Shown: in pieces, positions 1 through 6,243 of the stretch
Layout of the letters: each line of letters starts with the position of its first letter
Numbering within the stretch: the first letter of the stretch is position 1
NCBI GenBank assembly: GCA_964399035.1
Contig: CAYNPH010000045.1
Span: 1-8,899 of the forward strand
Length of the DNA stretch: 8,899 nucleotides
Source of the DNA: WAOL01 sp964399035
GTDB taxonomy: Archaea; Thermoproteota; Thermoprotei_A; Sulfolobales; NBVN01
Direction of reading: 5' to 3'
Position numbers and translations under genes: made by a program
The notes under the pieces: generated by a model
The model's input: the letters and a program-made list of their open reading frames with translations, nothing else
What the model was told of the DNA's origin: nothing
Database searches by the model: none

Positions 1-270
1 ACGAGGACGCGCGGGCCGTTCTGGTCGATAATGCCCGGTAAGTGGTTGCTCATAACGGCGGTGGCGACGAAGGTGGCGGCAACCATAATAGCCATCATAG
101 GTGCTGGCCTGATGTACCCGCTATCCCCGTTCTTCGCGGCGCTGATATGGGGTTACGCGTTCGCGTGGTTCTTCATGGCTGACCAGCTGAAGCTCCTGGT
201 GTACAGGAGGTACGCCGGGATCGAGGAGGCGATGACTAGAGCGCACGAGGTGTTCTGGAAGCACTTCTAA
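1..270 (+). CDS. C-terminal end of plasma-membrane-type (IIIA) P-type ATPase, probable H+ pump (partial)
   Basis: The reading frame is open from base 1, so this is the last 89 residues of a longer gene; the ATG at 31 is internal. The opening stretch TRTRGPFWS, followed by two hydrophobic segments (about residues 15-38 and 41-65) and the basic end DQLKLLVYRR, matches my recollection of the final two transmembrane helices of archaeal and fungal/plant plasma-membrane H+-ATPases. Such pumps export protons at the cost of ATP and have about ten membrane helices. The catalytic DKTGT and ATP-binding domains lie outside the window, so the ion and pump activity cannot be checked here. After the family-typical end there is a further amphipathic, charged tail of about 18 residues (AGIEEAMTRAHEVFWKHF). 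The gene ends with TAA at 268-270. An unrelated small membrane protein starting at 31 is less likely, because the ten codons before it carry the family motif. Confidence 0.78.
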   Translation, partial: TRTRGPFWSIMPGKWLLITAVATKVAATIIAIIGAGLMYPLSPFFAALIWGYAFAWFFMADQLKLLVYRRYAGIEEAMTRAHEVFWKHF

Positions 271-277
271 TCAAGCC

Positions 278-300
278 GTTTTGATGCCCGCAATCAAAAC
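278..300. repeat. Perfect 8-bp inverted repeat between ATPase and surface-protein genes
   Basis: The arms GTTTTGAT (278-285) and ATCAAAAC (293-300) are perfectly complementary around a 7-base spacer, 7 bases after the ATPase stop codon. A third copy of the core, ATCAA at 270-274, overlaps that stop codon and could pair instead with TTGAT at 281-285. The repeat could be a transcription terminator for the ATPase (it contains a TTTT run on the + strand) or a binding site for a dimeric regulator ahead of the downstream gene. The sequence does not decide between these. Confidence 0.6.
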
Positions 301-302
301 CA

Positions 303-313
303 CTCCTTAATAC
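303..313 (+). promoter_or_regulatory. Possible TATA box for the giant surface-protein gene
   Basis: The A/T-rich element CCTTAATA lies just downstream of the inverted repeat in otherwise G+C-rich sequence. Archaeal TATA boxes are centred about 26 bases before the transcription start, which would place the start near 333-337. That is downstream of the TTG at 319 and just upstream of an in-frame TTG at 346. If this is the real promoter, the protein starts at 346. The match to consensus is only moderate. Confidence 0.3.
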
Positions 314-318
314 GCTCA

Positions 319-3300
319 TTGAGGGAACCCGCTCGGGTACGTGCGTTGCGTGCTGGGCTACGTGCTTCGCTCGCGTTACTGGCCTTAACCGCGTTACTGG
401 CCTCAGTAACCCCCTTAACTGCGCCTCCCGTCACGGCGGGCTCGGGGGACGCGGCAGTAATTAACTCCCCGCCCTGGGTTAAGGGCGTGCTGGTTAAGGG
501 CCCGGTGCTTGACGCGGACTACGACCCATTAACAGGCACCCTGGTCTTGGGGACTGCCGAGGGCGCGTTCATGGTCAGCGCTGACGACCCTAGTAACGTA
601 ACCACGTTACTTGCTGGTGAGGAGGTGACTCAAGTAGCGGTTAACGGGGAAGCTGGGATGTACGCGCTCGTCACGGCGTACGGGGTGGAGGTGCGTGACC
701 TTAACGGGAGGCTGGCTTGGTTCCGTGGACTCAGGCCCGCGCCGTCATCGGACGTGAGCATCTCGTCGAAGGGCTTCACGGCACTCACGCTAAACTACTT
801 CCAGAATGAGTCGAGGGTGCTTATCTACGGCCCGAACGGGGGGTTAGTGGTTAACTTAAGCGTGGGTGTGCCGGCAAACGACGTTGAGTGGTCCCCGTCA
901 GGCAACTACCTCCTGCTGAGGGGGGAGGACGTGGCCGTGCTTTACTCGTTCAGCGGCGACGCCCTCAACCCCGCCCGGAGCTTCAAGGACGTTCACGCGG
1001 CCTCGTGGAGCTTAACCAAGGACTTACTGGCCCTAAGCAACTCGCACGGAACCCTCAAGGTCATCGACGCGCGCGGCGGGGGCGTCAGGACGTACTACGT
1101 TGGCCTAACACCTCAGTCCATCGCGTGGGTGCCGGGCGAGGCAAGAGTGGTTCTAGGCGGTCGTGAGAGGGTCGCCGTACTGAACCTTCAGGACGGTGAC
1201 GTGACCTACTCTAGGTACGTGGGCATGCACGTGACCCACGTAACTTGGTTGAGGGGCGGTGGCGTGGCGGCCGCCCTGAGGAACCGCCTGTACAGGTTGG
1301 TGACGAGGGTTGACTACGCCTTCATGATCCTGGACCGGAACCTAACGCCGGTTACTAGCGTGGTGAGCGTTAACGGGACACCCCTAGGGACGTACCCTAG
1401 CGGCGGCGGGGCCTTACTCGTGACGACGTCGGGTGTCTGGACTCTCAGGGACTTAAGCCCCACCCTAAGGACTTACGGGCCGGTGACGGGCGAGTACGCC
1501 AGCCCTCACTCACCAAGCGTAGCTGACGAGTACCACGTGGCTATACTAGTCCGCGAGTCACACGCGAACGGCGCCCTCTACGACCACGTACTCTACGTGA
1601 CCTACCCCGAAGGCGTGGTTTGGGAGAGGCCGGTGGCGTGGGACGTGAGCGACGTTGACGCCTCGAGGGACGGGTCCCTAGTGGCGGTTGTGGGTGATTA
1701 CCTGTACGTGTTCAACGCGAGCAACGGTGACCTGCTCTGGAGCGGTGGTGCGGGATCCTACGTTGCCTGGGACCCCAAGTCGGAGTTGCTGGCCGTGGTT
1801 AGGTTCGGTAGGCTGACGCTGTACGACCGTGGGGGAGGTGTCGTCGGGAGCGTGAGGGTTCATGGGGTGCGGGGCAAGCCCCTCTGGAGCCCTGACGGAT
1901 CGTACATAGCTGTTAGGGGGTACGATGGCGTCTCCGTCTTCGGCAGGAACCTGAGTGAGGTTGCTGAGGTGACGGTTGAGTGGGGTCCGGAGTGGGTTCG
2001 GTGGGACCCGAGCGGCAGGTACCTGTGGGTCGCTTCCGGCAAGAGCGTGGGTAAGTTCCGGCTGGACGGGGCTGAGGTCGCTAACATTACGCTAACCAGC
2101 GGCTATGTCCACAGGTTCTCCGTGTCTCCGGACGGGAACCTAATAGCTGTGACCACGAGTAACAGGTTCTACGTGTTCAGTGCTAGGGGCGGCTCCCCCC
2201 TCTGGATTAAGAAGTATGACGGCGTTTACGGGCTACCCGTGTGGAGCCGTGACGGCGGGAAGCTCCTAGTGGTCGTCCCGCACGGCAGTGGTAGGGGGGA
2301 GGTGATACTGTGTAGCTCGGGCGGCGGCGAGATACTCCGTAAGTTCGTGGACGGGGGCTTTGTGGATGGTAGGGTGGTGGATGACCTGAAGTCCGTTCTC
2401 CTAGTGGGGTGGGACGGCGTCGTGTACCTGAACTACACGGACGGCTCCGCGTCCTGGTTCATGGATAGGGGCTTAGTGGGCTCGCTACTCGTGAATTACT
2501 TCCCTCAAGGGAAGGCAGTGCTCGTCAGTAAGGACGTCCTCGAGGGCGGGGAGTCGTTAGGGTACGTACCGCGGGTCACGATATACGATCTCGACGGAAA
2601 GGAACTGCATGAGTTCAGCTACGAGCCCGCGAACACCGCCGGGGTCGGGCTGCAGCTATCGCGTGACGGCAACCTAGTGCTGGTCACGGGGTTGAGGACG
2701 AACTACAGCGTCTTCCACTACCAGGCAGTCCTAATGATGTACGACGTGAACGGGACCAAGCTGTGGGTCAGGACCTTCAACGTGAGTAGCAGGGATTCCT
2801 TGCCGTACTGGCTGGTGGGGTCGGACAGGATAGCGGTGCCAATAACGTACGTGGGCAGGGTCACCCCCACGCTCTCGGGGACTTACGTCACGACGCTATA
2901 CACGGTAGTCCTACTCAACCAGTACACGGGGGCTGAGGTGGCGCGCACCAAGCCAAGCAGGTACCCTATAGAGAAGCTAATCCCCGGCGAGGGAGGGTAC
3001 TTCGCGGTGACTTACAGCGGGTACGAAGGCAACCTAATAGAGGTCTACGACGGCACCGGCACCCTCAGGACCGCCATCCCGGAGAGGGGGCACGTCAGCT
3101 CCTTAAGCCTAAGCGGGTACGGCGACGTGTTAGCGTACGGCGTGGCGCGCGGGGATAAGCACGAACTCGTTGTGAGGAGGCTTAACGGCGACATCGTCGG
3201 GAGCGTCGAGACGGGCTCAGCGATCCTAAGGGTCTCCGTCTCCAGCAAGGGCTTAATAGCGGTCGCGTACGGCAACGGCACCCTAGCCACGTACACCACC

Positions 3301-5760
3301 TCACTGAAGCTGATTGCTAGGGAGGACCTCTCCACAGGATCACTCCCCAGCGCGTACGTGTCCACGATGTCCTGGTCGCCGACAGGCAACTACCTAACCG
3401 TGTACGCGGCCTACTTCAACCACGGGGAGGTACGCGTTTATGACGCCGCCTTAAGGCAGGTGTTCTGGGGCTACGCGGACTGCGAGCCAAGCATGGTGGC
3501 CTGGGTGAACGGTAGCACGGTGCTCGTCGCCGGCGAGTACGGCGGGGAGTTAGTGAGGGTCGGCGGGGACACCCCCTCACTAAGCATCGCGGCGCCGAGC
3601 ATCGGCGGGCACGTCATCAGGAACCACGTGCTGGCCGGTAAGTACCTGTACGTGCTGCTGGATGACGGTGCGGTGGCGGTGATCGACGTTAAGGCCGGGG
3701 AGGTGCTGACGCTGAGGGTTCTCGACCCCGCCGGGGTTGAGGGGATCGCCGCGTACGGGGACGTGCTCGCTACCTACGCGTACGGCGGCGTGGTCAGGCT
3801 GTACAGGGTCGACGGCGCCACGCTGAAGCACGCCCTAAGCCTTAGCGGGCTCGGGCACGTTACGGGGGTCGGCGTCGGCGCCGGCATGGTTGTCGTGGCT
3901 GGCCCCACATGGGTCAAGGCGTTCGGGCTTGACGGGGGCGTTAAGTGGTCGAAGGAACTCGGGGGCGGTGCTTACGTGTATTGGGGGCCGGAACTCGACC
4001 CGGTCACGGGGTACTCGGCGTGCTTAGTCATGCGTGGCGGCGTGCTGGAGGCGGTGATTTACTCACCGTCAGGGGAGGAGGTGCTGAGGTACCCGCTGAA
4101 GGACTACTTCTTCCTTAAGTGGGTTTCCGGCGGCGTGCTACTCCTCTACGACGGCGGGTCAACGGTATCCCTAGTTGACGTGCGGAGTAAGGTGAGGGAG
4201 GAGGTGCCGCTGAGGGGCTTGCCGATCAGCGTATTCGCTGACGAGTCGCTCGGTGTGGCTTACGTGTCCCTCACTGAGGGCTTACTCCGCATAACGGCCA
4301 GCGGTGAGGCGGGGTTCAAGGACGGGGTCAAGGGAGTCGTGGTCGCGGGCATCGGTGAGGGAGGGGACGCGTACTTGGTCAGCACCTTAAACTACGGGCA
4401 ACTGGTGAGGTACTCGCCGAGCAGTGACTCCGTTACGGGGTACCAGGTTCTGGGGGCACGTGTCCTCGGGGTGCTCGTCACGGAGTCACTTAACGGTAAC
4501 CTACTCGCCGTGGCTAGCGACGTTAGGCTCGTGGAGCCCGCGAAGTATGGGTTGCTGGTGCTCCTACCAGGAGACGTGGCGGTCAACGCCCGGATCGACG
4601 GCGTTGAGTACTCGGGGGTTAAGGGAGGCTTAAGGCTGTACGTGGCGGAGGGCATGCATGAGGCCGCCTTCACGCCCGCAGGGGGTCTGGGAGGCGTTAA
4701 CGAACTGGTAGGTTCTAGTGAGTGGTTAGCTAACCTAATAGTGAGTAAGGAGTACGGCGTGAGGGCAGGGCGCGTGCTCATCGGTAAGCTACCCTCAACC
4801 AGCGACTTCCTTAACTCGGCAGGCACGGTGCTGCTTGACGCCTCGAAAGTTGAGGCGATGAGGTACTCATGCACGATCTCCTGGGCTGGCGGGAGCGCCT
4901 CGAGAACCGTGGGCCCGGAGCAGGTGCTGAGGGTGCGGGCCCTGCCCGGGGAGTACGTGGTTAAGTGCACACCATCATTACCCAGCGACCTAGCGTCGAC
5001 AACCCTCTCCCCACCGCCTCCCGAGGAAGTAACCGTCACGGTCAAGGCCGGCGGTGAGGCCGTGGTGCGACTAAGAAGCGTTAACGAGGTGTACGGGAGG
5101 CTGACCGTAAGGAACGATGCCGAGGCACCAGTGGAGTACGTGATTAGCTGGGCGGGGAGCGCGCCGGTTAGCGGGAGGCTGTCGCCGGGGGCGCGGGCAA
5201 CGTACTACGCCCCGCCCGGAACGTACTCGGTCACGGTGAAGTACGTCGAGGCACCGGCGCTGGACGTGGGTGATGCCGAGGCGGTCATTGAGGCGGCAAC
5301 GATAACTAAGGAGGTGAGCGTCAAGGCAGGAGGGAAGTACGTCATCACGCCGGCAAAGCAAGCGATGCCAGCGCACCTCACCGTAAAGGGGGCCCCAGGG
5401 CAGGAATTCACGGTATCATGGGGCGGCGGTAAGGAAACGTTCAGAATACCCGGCGATGGGGTGCTGAGGCTGGCGGCCGCACCGAACACCGAGTACGTCG
5501 TCGAGGCTGGGGTGCCGGGGCTAGCGGAGCGATTCACGAAGCGCGTCGACCCCATCCCGCCCGGGGGTGAGGCGGTGGTTGAGCTACCGCAACCGCACAC
5601 CGGGACGGTGACGCACTCAACTAAGACCACGTCGGTCGCCCCGCCCCGGACAACGCCCGCTGCGGCTCAGCCTAACTACGCGCCGGTGGTGGCGGTCGCC
5701 GTCGCCGTGGCCGCGGCGATTGCGGTGCTGGCTTACCGGAGGAGGGCTACGCGGTCGTAG
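319..5760 (+). CDS. Giant exported, membrane-anchored multi-beta-propeller protein with C-terminal PEGA/Ig-like modules
   Basis: This is an 1813-residue protein of unknown function. Residues 1-40 form a signal peptide: a basic stretch, a Leu/Ala core at 18-30 and a V-T-A cleavage-like site before Gly41. Residues ~50-1405 are propeller-type beta repeats with recurrent WSPDG-like turns (near 192, 449, 524, 563, 603, 643, 781, 932, 1020), often followed by a hydrophobic strand and a YVF or VYD strand. This suits WD40/PQQ-like/TolB-like blades, probably several propellers in series. Residues ~1408-1755 carry repeated beta-sandwich modules, 1756-1787 a Thr/Pro-rich stalk, 1788-1806 a membrane helix and RRRATRS the cytoplasmic end. 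About 14 N-X-S/T sequons and only five cysteines fit an archaeal surface protein. The start is TTG with no clear ribosome binding site; an in-frame TTG at 346 is a good alternative. No catalytic motif is recognisable. A scaffold, adhesin or substrate-binding role at the cell surface is inference. Confidence 0.9.
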   Translation: MREPARVRALRAGLRASLALLALTALLASVTPLTAPPVTAGSGDAAVINSPPWVKGVLVKGPVLDADYDPLTGTLVLGTAEGAFMVSADDPSNVTTLLAGEEVTQVAVNGEAGMYALVTAYGVEVRDLNGRLAWFRGLRPAPSSDVSISSKGFTALTLNYFQNESRVLIYGPNGGLVVNLSVGVPANDVEWSPSGNYLLLRGEDVAVLYSFSGDALNPARSFKDVHAASWSLTKDLLALSNSHGTLKVIDARGGGVRTYYVGLTPQSIAWVPGEARVVLGGRERVAVLNLQDGDVTYSRYVGMHVTHVTWLRGGGVAAALRNRLYRLVTRVDYAFMILDRNLTPVTSVVSVNGTPLGTYPSGGGALLVTTSGVWTLRDLSPTLRTYGPVTGEYASPHSPSVADEYHVAILVRESHANGALYDHVLYVTYPEGVVWERPVAWDVSDVDASRDGSLVAVVGDYLYVFNASNGDLLWSGGAGSYVAWDPKSELLAVVRFGRLTLYDRGGGVVGSVRVHGVRGKPLWSPDGSYIAVRGYDGVSVFGRNLSEVAEVTVEWGPEWVRWDPSGRYLWVASGKSVGKFRLDGAEVANITLTSGYVHRFSVSPDGNLIAVTTSNRFYVFSARGGSPLWIKKYDGVYGLPVWSRDGGKLLVVVPHGSGRGEVILCSSGGGEILRKFVDGGFVDGRVVDDLKSVLLVGWDGVVYLNYTDGSASWFMDRGLVGSLLVNYFPQGKAVLVSKDVLEGGESLGYVPRVTIYDLDGKELHEFSYEPANTAGVGLQLSRDGNLVLVTGLRTNYSVFHYQAVLMMYDVNGTKLWVRTFNVSSRDSLPYWLVGSDRIAVPITYVGRVTPTLSGTYVTTLYTVVLLNQYTGAEVARTKPSRYPIEKLIPGEGGYFAVTYSGYEGNLIEVYDGTGTLRTAIPERGHVSSLSLSGYGDVLAYGVARGDKHELVVRRLNGDIVGSVETGSAILRVSVSSKGLIAVAYGNGTLATYTTSLKLIAREDLSTGSLPSAYVSTMSWSPTGNYLTVYAAYFNHGEVRVYDAALRQVFWGYADCEPSMVAWVNGSTVLVAGEYGGELVRVGGDTPSLSIAAPSIGGHVIRNHVLAGKYLYVLLDDGAVAVIDVKAGEVLTLRVLDPAGVEGIAAYGDVLATYAYGGVVRLYRVDGATLKHALSLSGLGHVTGVGVGAGMVVVAGPTWVKAFGLDGGVKWSKELGGGAYVYWGPELDPVTGYSACLVMRGGVLEAVIYSPSGEEVLRYPLKDYFFLKWVSGGVLLLYDGGSTVSLVDVRSKVREEVPLRGLPISVFADESLGVAYVSLTEGLLRITASGEAGFKDGVKGVVVAGIGEGGDAYLVSTLNYGQLVRYSPSSDSVTGYQVLGARVLGVLVTESLNGNLLAVASDVRLVEPAKYGLLVLLPGDVAVNARIDGVEYSGVKGGLRLYVAEGMHEAAFTPAGGLGGVNELVGSSEWLANLIVSKEYGVRAGRVLIGKLPSTSDFLNSAGTVLLDASKVEAMRYSCTISWAGGSASRTVGPEQVLRVRALPGEYVVKCTPSLPSDLASTTLSPPPPEEVTVTVKAGGEAVVRLRSVNEVYGRLTVRNDAEAPVEYVISWAGSAPVSGRLSPGARATYYAPPGTYSVTVKYVEAPALDVGDAEAVIEAATITKEVSVKAGGKYVITPAKQAMPAHLTVKGAPGQEFTVSWGGGKETFRIPGDGVLRLAAAPNTEYVVEAGVPGLAERFTKRVDPIPPGGEAVVELPQPHTGTVTHSTKTTSVAPPRTTPAAAQPNYAPVVAVAVAVAAAIAVLAYRRRATRS
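373..408 (+). repeat. 18-bp in-frame tandem duplication in the signal-peptide core
   Basis: Two adjacent 18-base units (373-390 and 391-408) share their first 13 bases, GCGTTACTGGCCT, and the identity extends one base upstream of each (14 bases in all). They encode ALLALT and ALLASV, residues 19-24 and 25-30 of the giant surface protein. Together they make up most of its signal-peptide hydrophobic core. Replication slippage is the likely origin. Confidence 0.85.
4540..5583 (+). other. Protein region: tandem PEGA/Ig-like beta-sandwich modules of the surface protein
   Basis: After the propeller region, residues ~1408-1452 form a PEGA-like unit (LLPGDVAVNARIDG, then VAEGMHEAAF). Three further modules follow in regular series. 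Each has an (I/V)SW(A/G)G strand, with Trp at 1522, 1611 and 1701, then a turn ending in a Tyr strand: PGEYVV, PGTYSV and NTEYVV, with Tyr at 1546, 1636 and 1726. The spacing of 89-90 residues indicates tandem domain duplication. The module with Trp1522 has two cysteines (1518 and 1550) placed where a disulphide could join its strands. PEGA-type domains are typically surface or wall-associated in archaea and bacteria. Here they lie just before the stalk and anchor, so they probably form a spacer that holds the propellers away from the membrane. Confidence 0.7.
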
Positions 5761-5780
5761 CGCGGTTTGGCCGGGCTTGT

Positions 5781-5800
5781 TAAAAGCACTGGTCGTTTTA
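5781..5800. terminator. Possible bidirectional terminator between convergent genes
   Basis: TAAAA (5781-5785) and TTTTA (5796-5800) form a 5-bp A/T inverted repeat around a 10-base spacer, in the 54-base gap between two convergent genes. It presents a TTTT run to transcription from either side. Archaeal termination relies largely on T-rich tracts, so this is a plausible but weak shared signal. Confidence 0.35.
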
Positions 5801-5814
5801 CGCGTTGAGCACCC

Positions 5815-6180
5815 TTAAGCCCTGCCTTCCTGCTCCTCCCTTAACCTCTCCTCGAAGAGCTTTCTTAAGTCTGCGTCCCTTAATTCCGGTTTCAGGAGTT
5901 CCCTCAGTTCCGGGTGCTTGATGAAGTAGTGTACGGCGTAACTGCACACAGGCTCCACGACCCACCCGTTCTTCCTGGCCAGCTCTATCGCGTACTGCGT
6001 GAGCTTCGCCGCTATTCCCTTCCCGCGGTACTCTGGTGGTGTGTAGGTTTTGAGGAGCTTCATGACGTTCCCTTCAACCTCGTAAGCTATCCACGCCTTC
6101 TCCCTGCTTCCGGGGAGGCGGGCGTAGATGACTGATGAGGTGTGCCTTATCTCCAGCTCCCCTTCCTTAATTCCAGACAT
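5815..6180 (-). CDS. Small GNAT-fold acetyltransferase, Acetyltransf_CG/NATD1 (YjdJ-like) type
   Basis: This 121-residue protein is probably a cytoplasmic N-acetyltransferase that uses acetyl-CoA; the acceptor is unknown. It shows the compact GNAT core of the GCN5-related group that includes human NATD1: an early IRHTSS strand (11-16), a central TYTPPEYRGKGIAAKL segment (45-60) with the acetyl-CoA pyrophosphate-binding pattern R52-x-x-G55-x-A57, and the diagnostic PVCSYAVHYFIKHPE end (77-91). About 30 charged, probably helical residues extend beyond the usual core. I chose the ATG at 6178-6180 because AGGTG lies six bases upstream. A GTG at 6187-6189 would add three residues and would suit a leaderless transcript from the TATA box at 6211-6221. 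The gene lies 63 bases downstream of the large GNAT/ABC fusion in the same direction, and its own promoter suggests separate control. Confidence 0.85.
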   Translation of the reverse strand: MSGIKEGELEIRHTSSVIYARLPGSREKAWIAYEVEGNVMKLLKTYTPPEYRGKGIAAKLTQYAIELARKNGWVVEPVCSYAVHYFIKHPELRELLKPELRDADLRKLFEERLREEQEGRA

Positions 6181-6186
6181 GTCTAA

Positions 6187-6191
6187 CACCT
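6187..6191 (-). promoter_or_regulatory. Ribosome binding sequence AGGTG overlapping an alternative GTG start
   Basis: On the minus strand AGGTG precedes the ATG at 6180 by six bases, complementary to the expected archaeal 16S 3' end. Its last three bases are themselves an in-frame GTG, so the same bases serve as either a Shine-Dalgarno element or a leaderless start. Which is used depends on whether transcription begins at or before 6191. Confidence 0.45.
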
Positions 6192-6210
6192 ATGATGATT
6201 GACGCCGCGG

Positions 6211-6221
6211 TTAAATAAAAG
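6211..6221 (-). promoter_or_regulatory. TATA box for the small acetyltransferase gene
   Basis: CTTTTATTTAA on the minus strand is close to the archaeal TATA consensus and stands out in a G+C-rich context. Its centre is about 26 bases before 6190, so transcription should begin at or next to the GTG/AGGTG at 6187-6191. This implies a leaderless or nearly leaderless mRNA. It is the best promoter candidate in the window. Confidence 0.65.
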
Positions 6222-6243
6222 TGTTTGCTCAAAGCACCCTCAC

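Noticed and set aside
31..270. A stand-alone 79-residue membrane protein starting at the ATG at 31.
   Set aside because: The ten preceding codons are open to the window edge and encode TRTRGPFWSI, which belongs to the P-type ATPase C-terminus.
450..4540. The propeller region as a PQQ-dependent dehydrogenase.
   Set aside because: I see no dehydrogenase active-site motif, no cofactor-binding pattern and no cytochrome or partner gene; the region is far longer than a single eight-bladed enzyme.
4392..5045. A 217-codon open frame antisense to the surface-protein gene.
   Set aside because: It is rich in Ser, Pro and Thr with no domain, lies wholly inside a convincing gene, and is what high-G+C coding sequence produces on the opposite strand.
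5205..5630. A 141-codon minus-strand frame opposite the C-terminal modules.
   Set aside because: It shows no recognisable domain, and the + strand carries regular 90-residue protein modules here.
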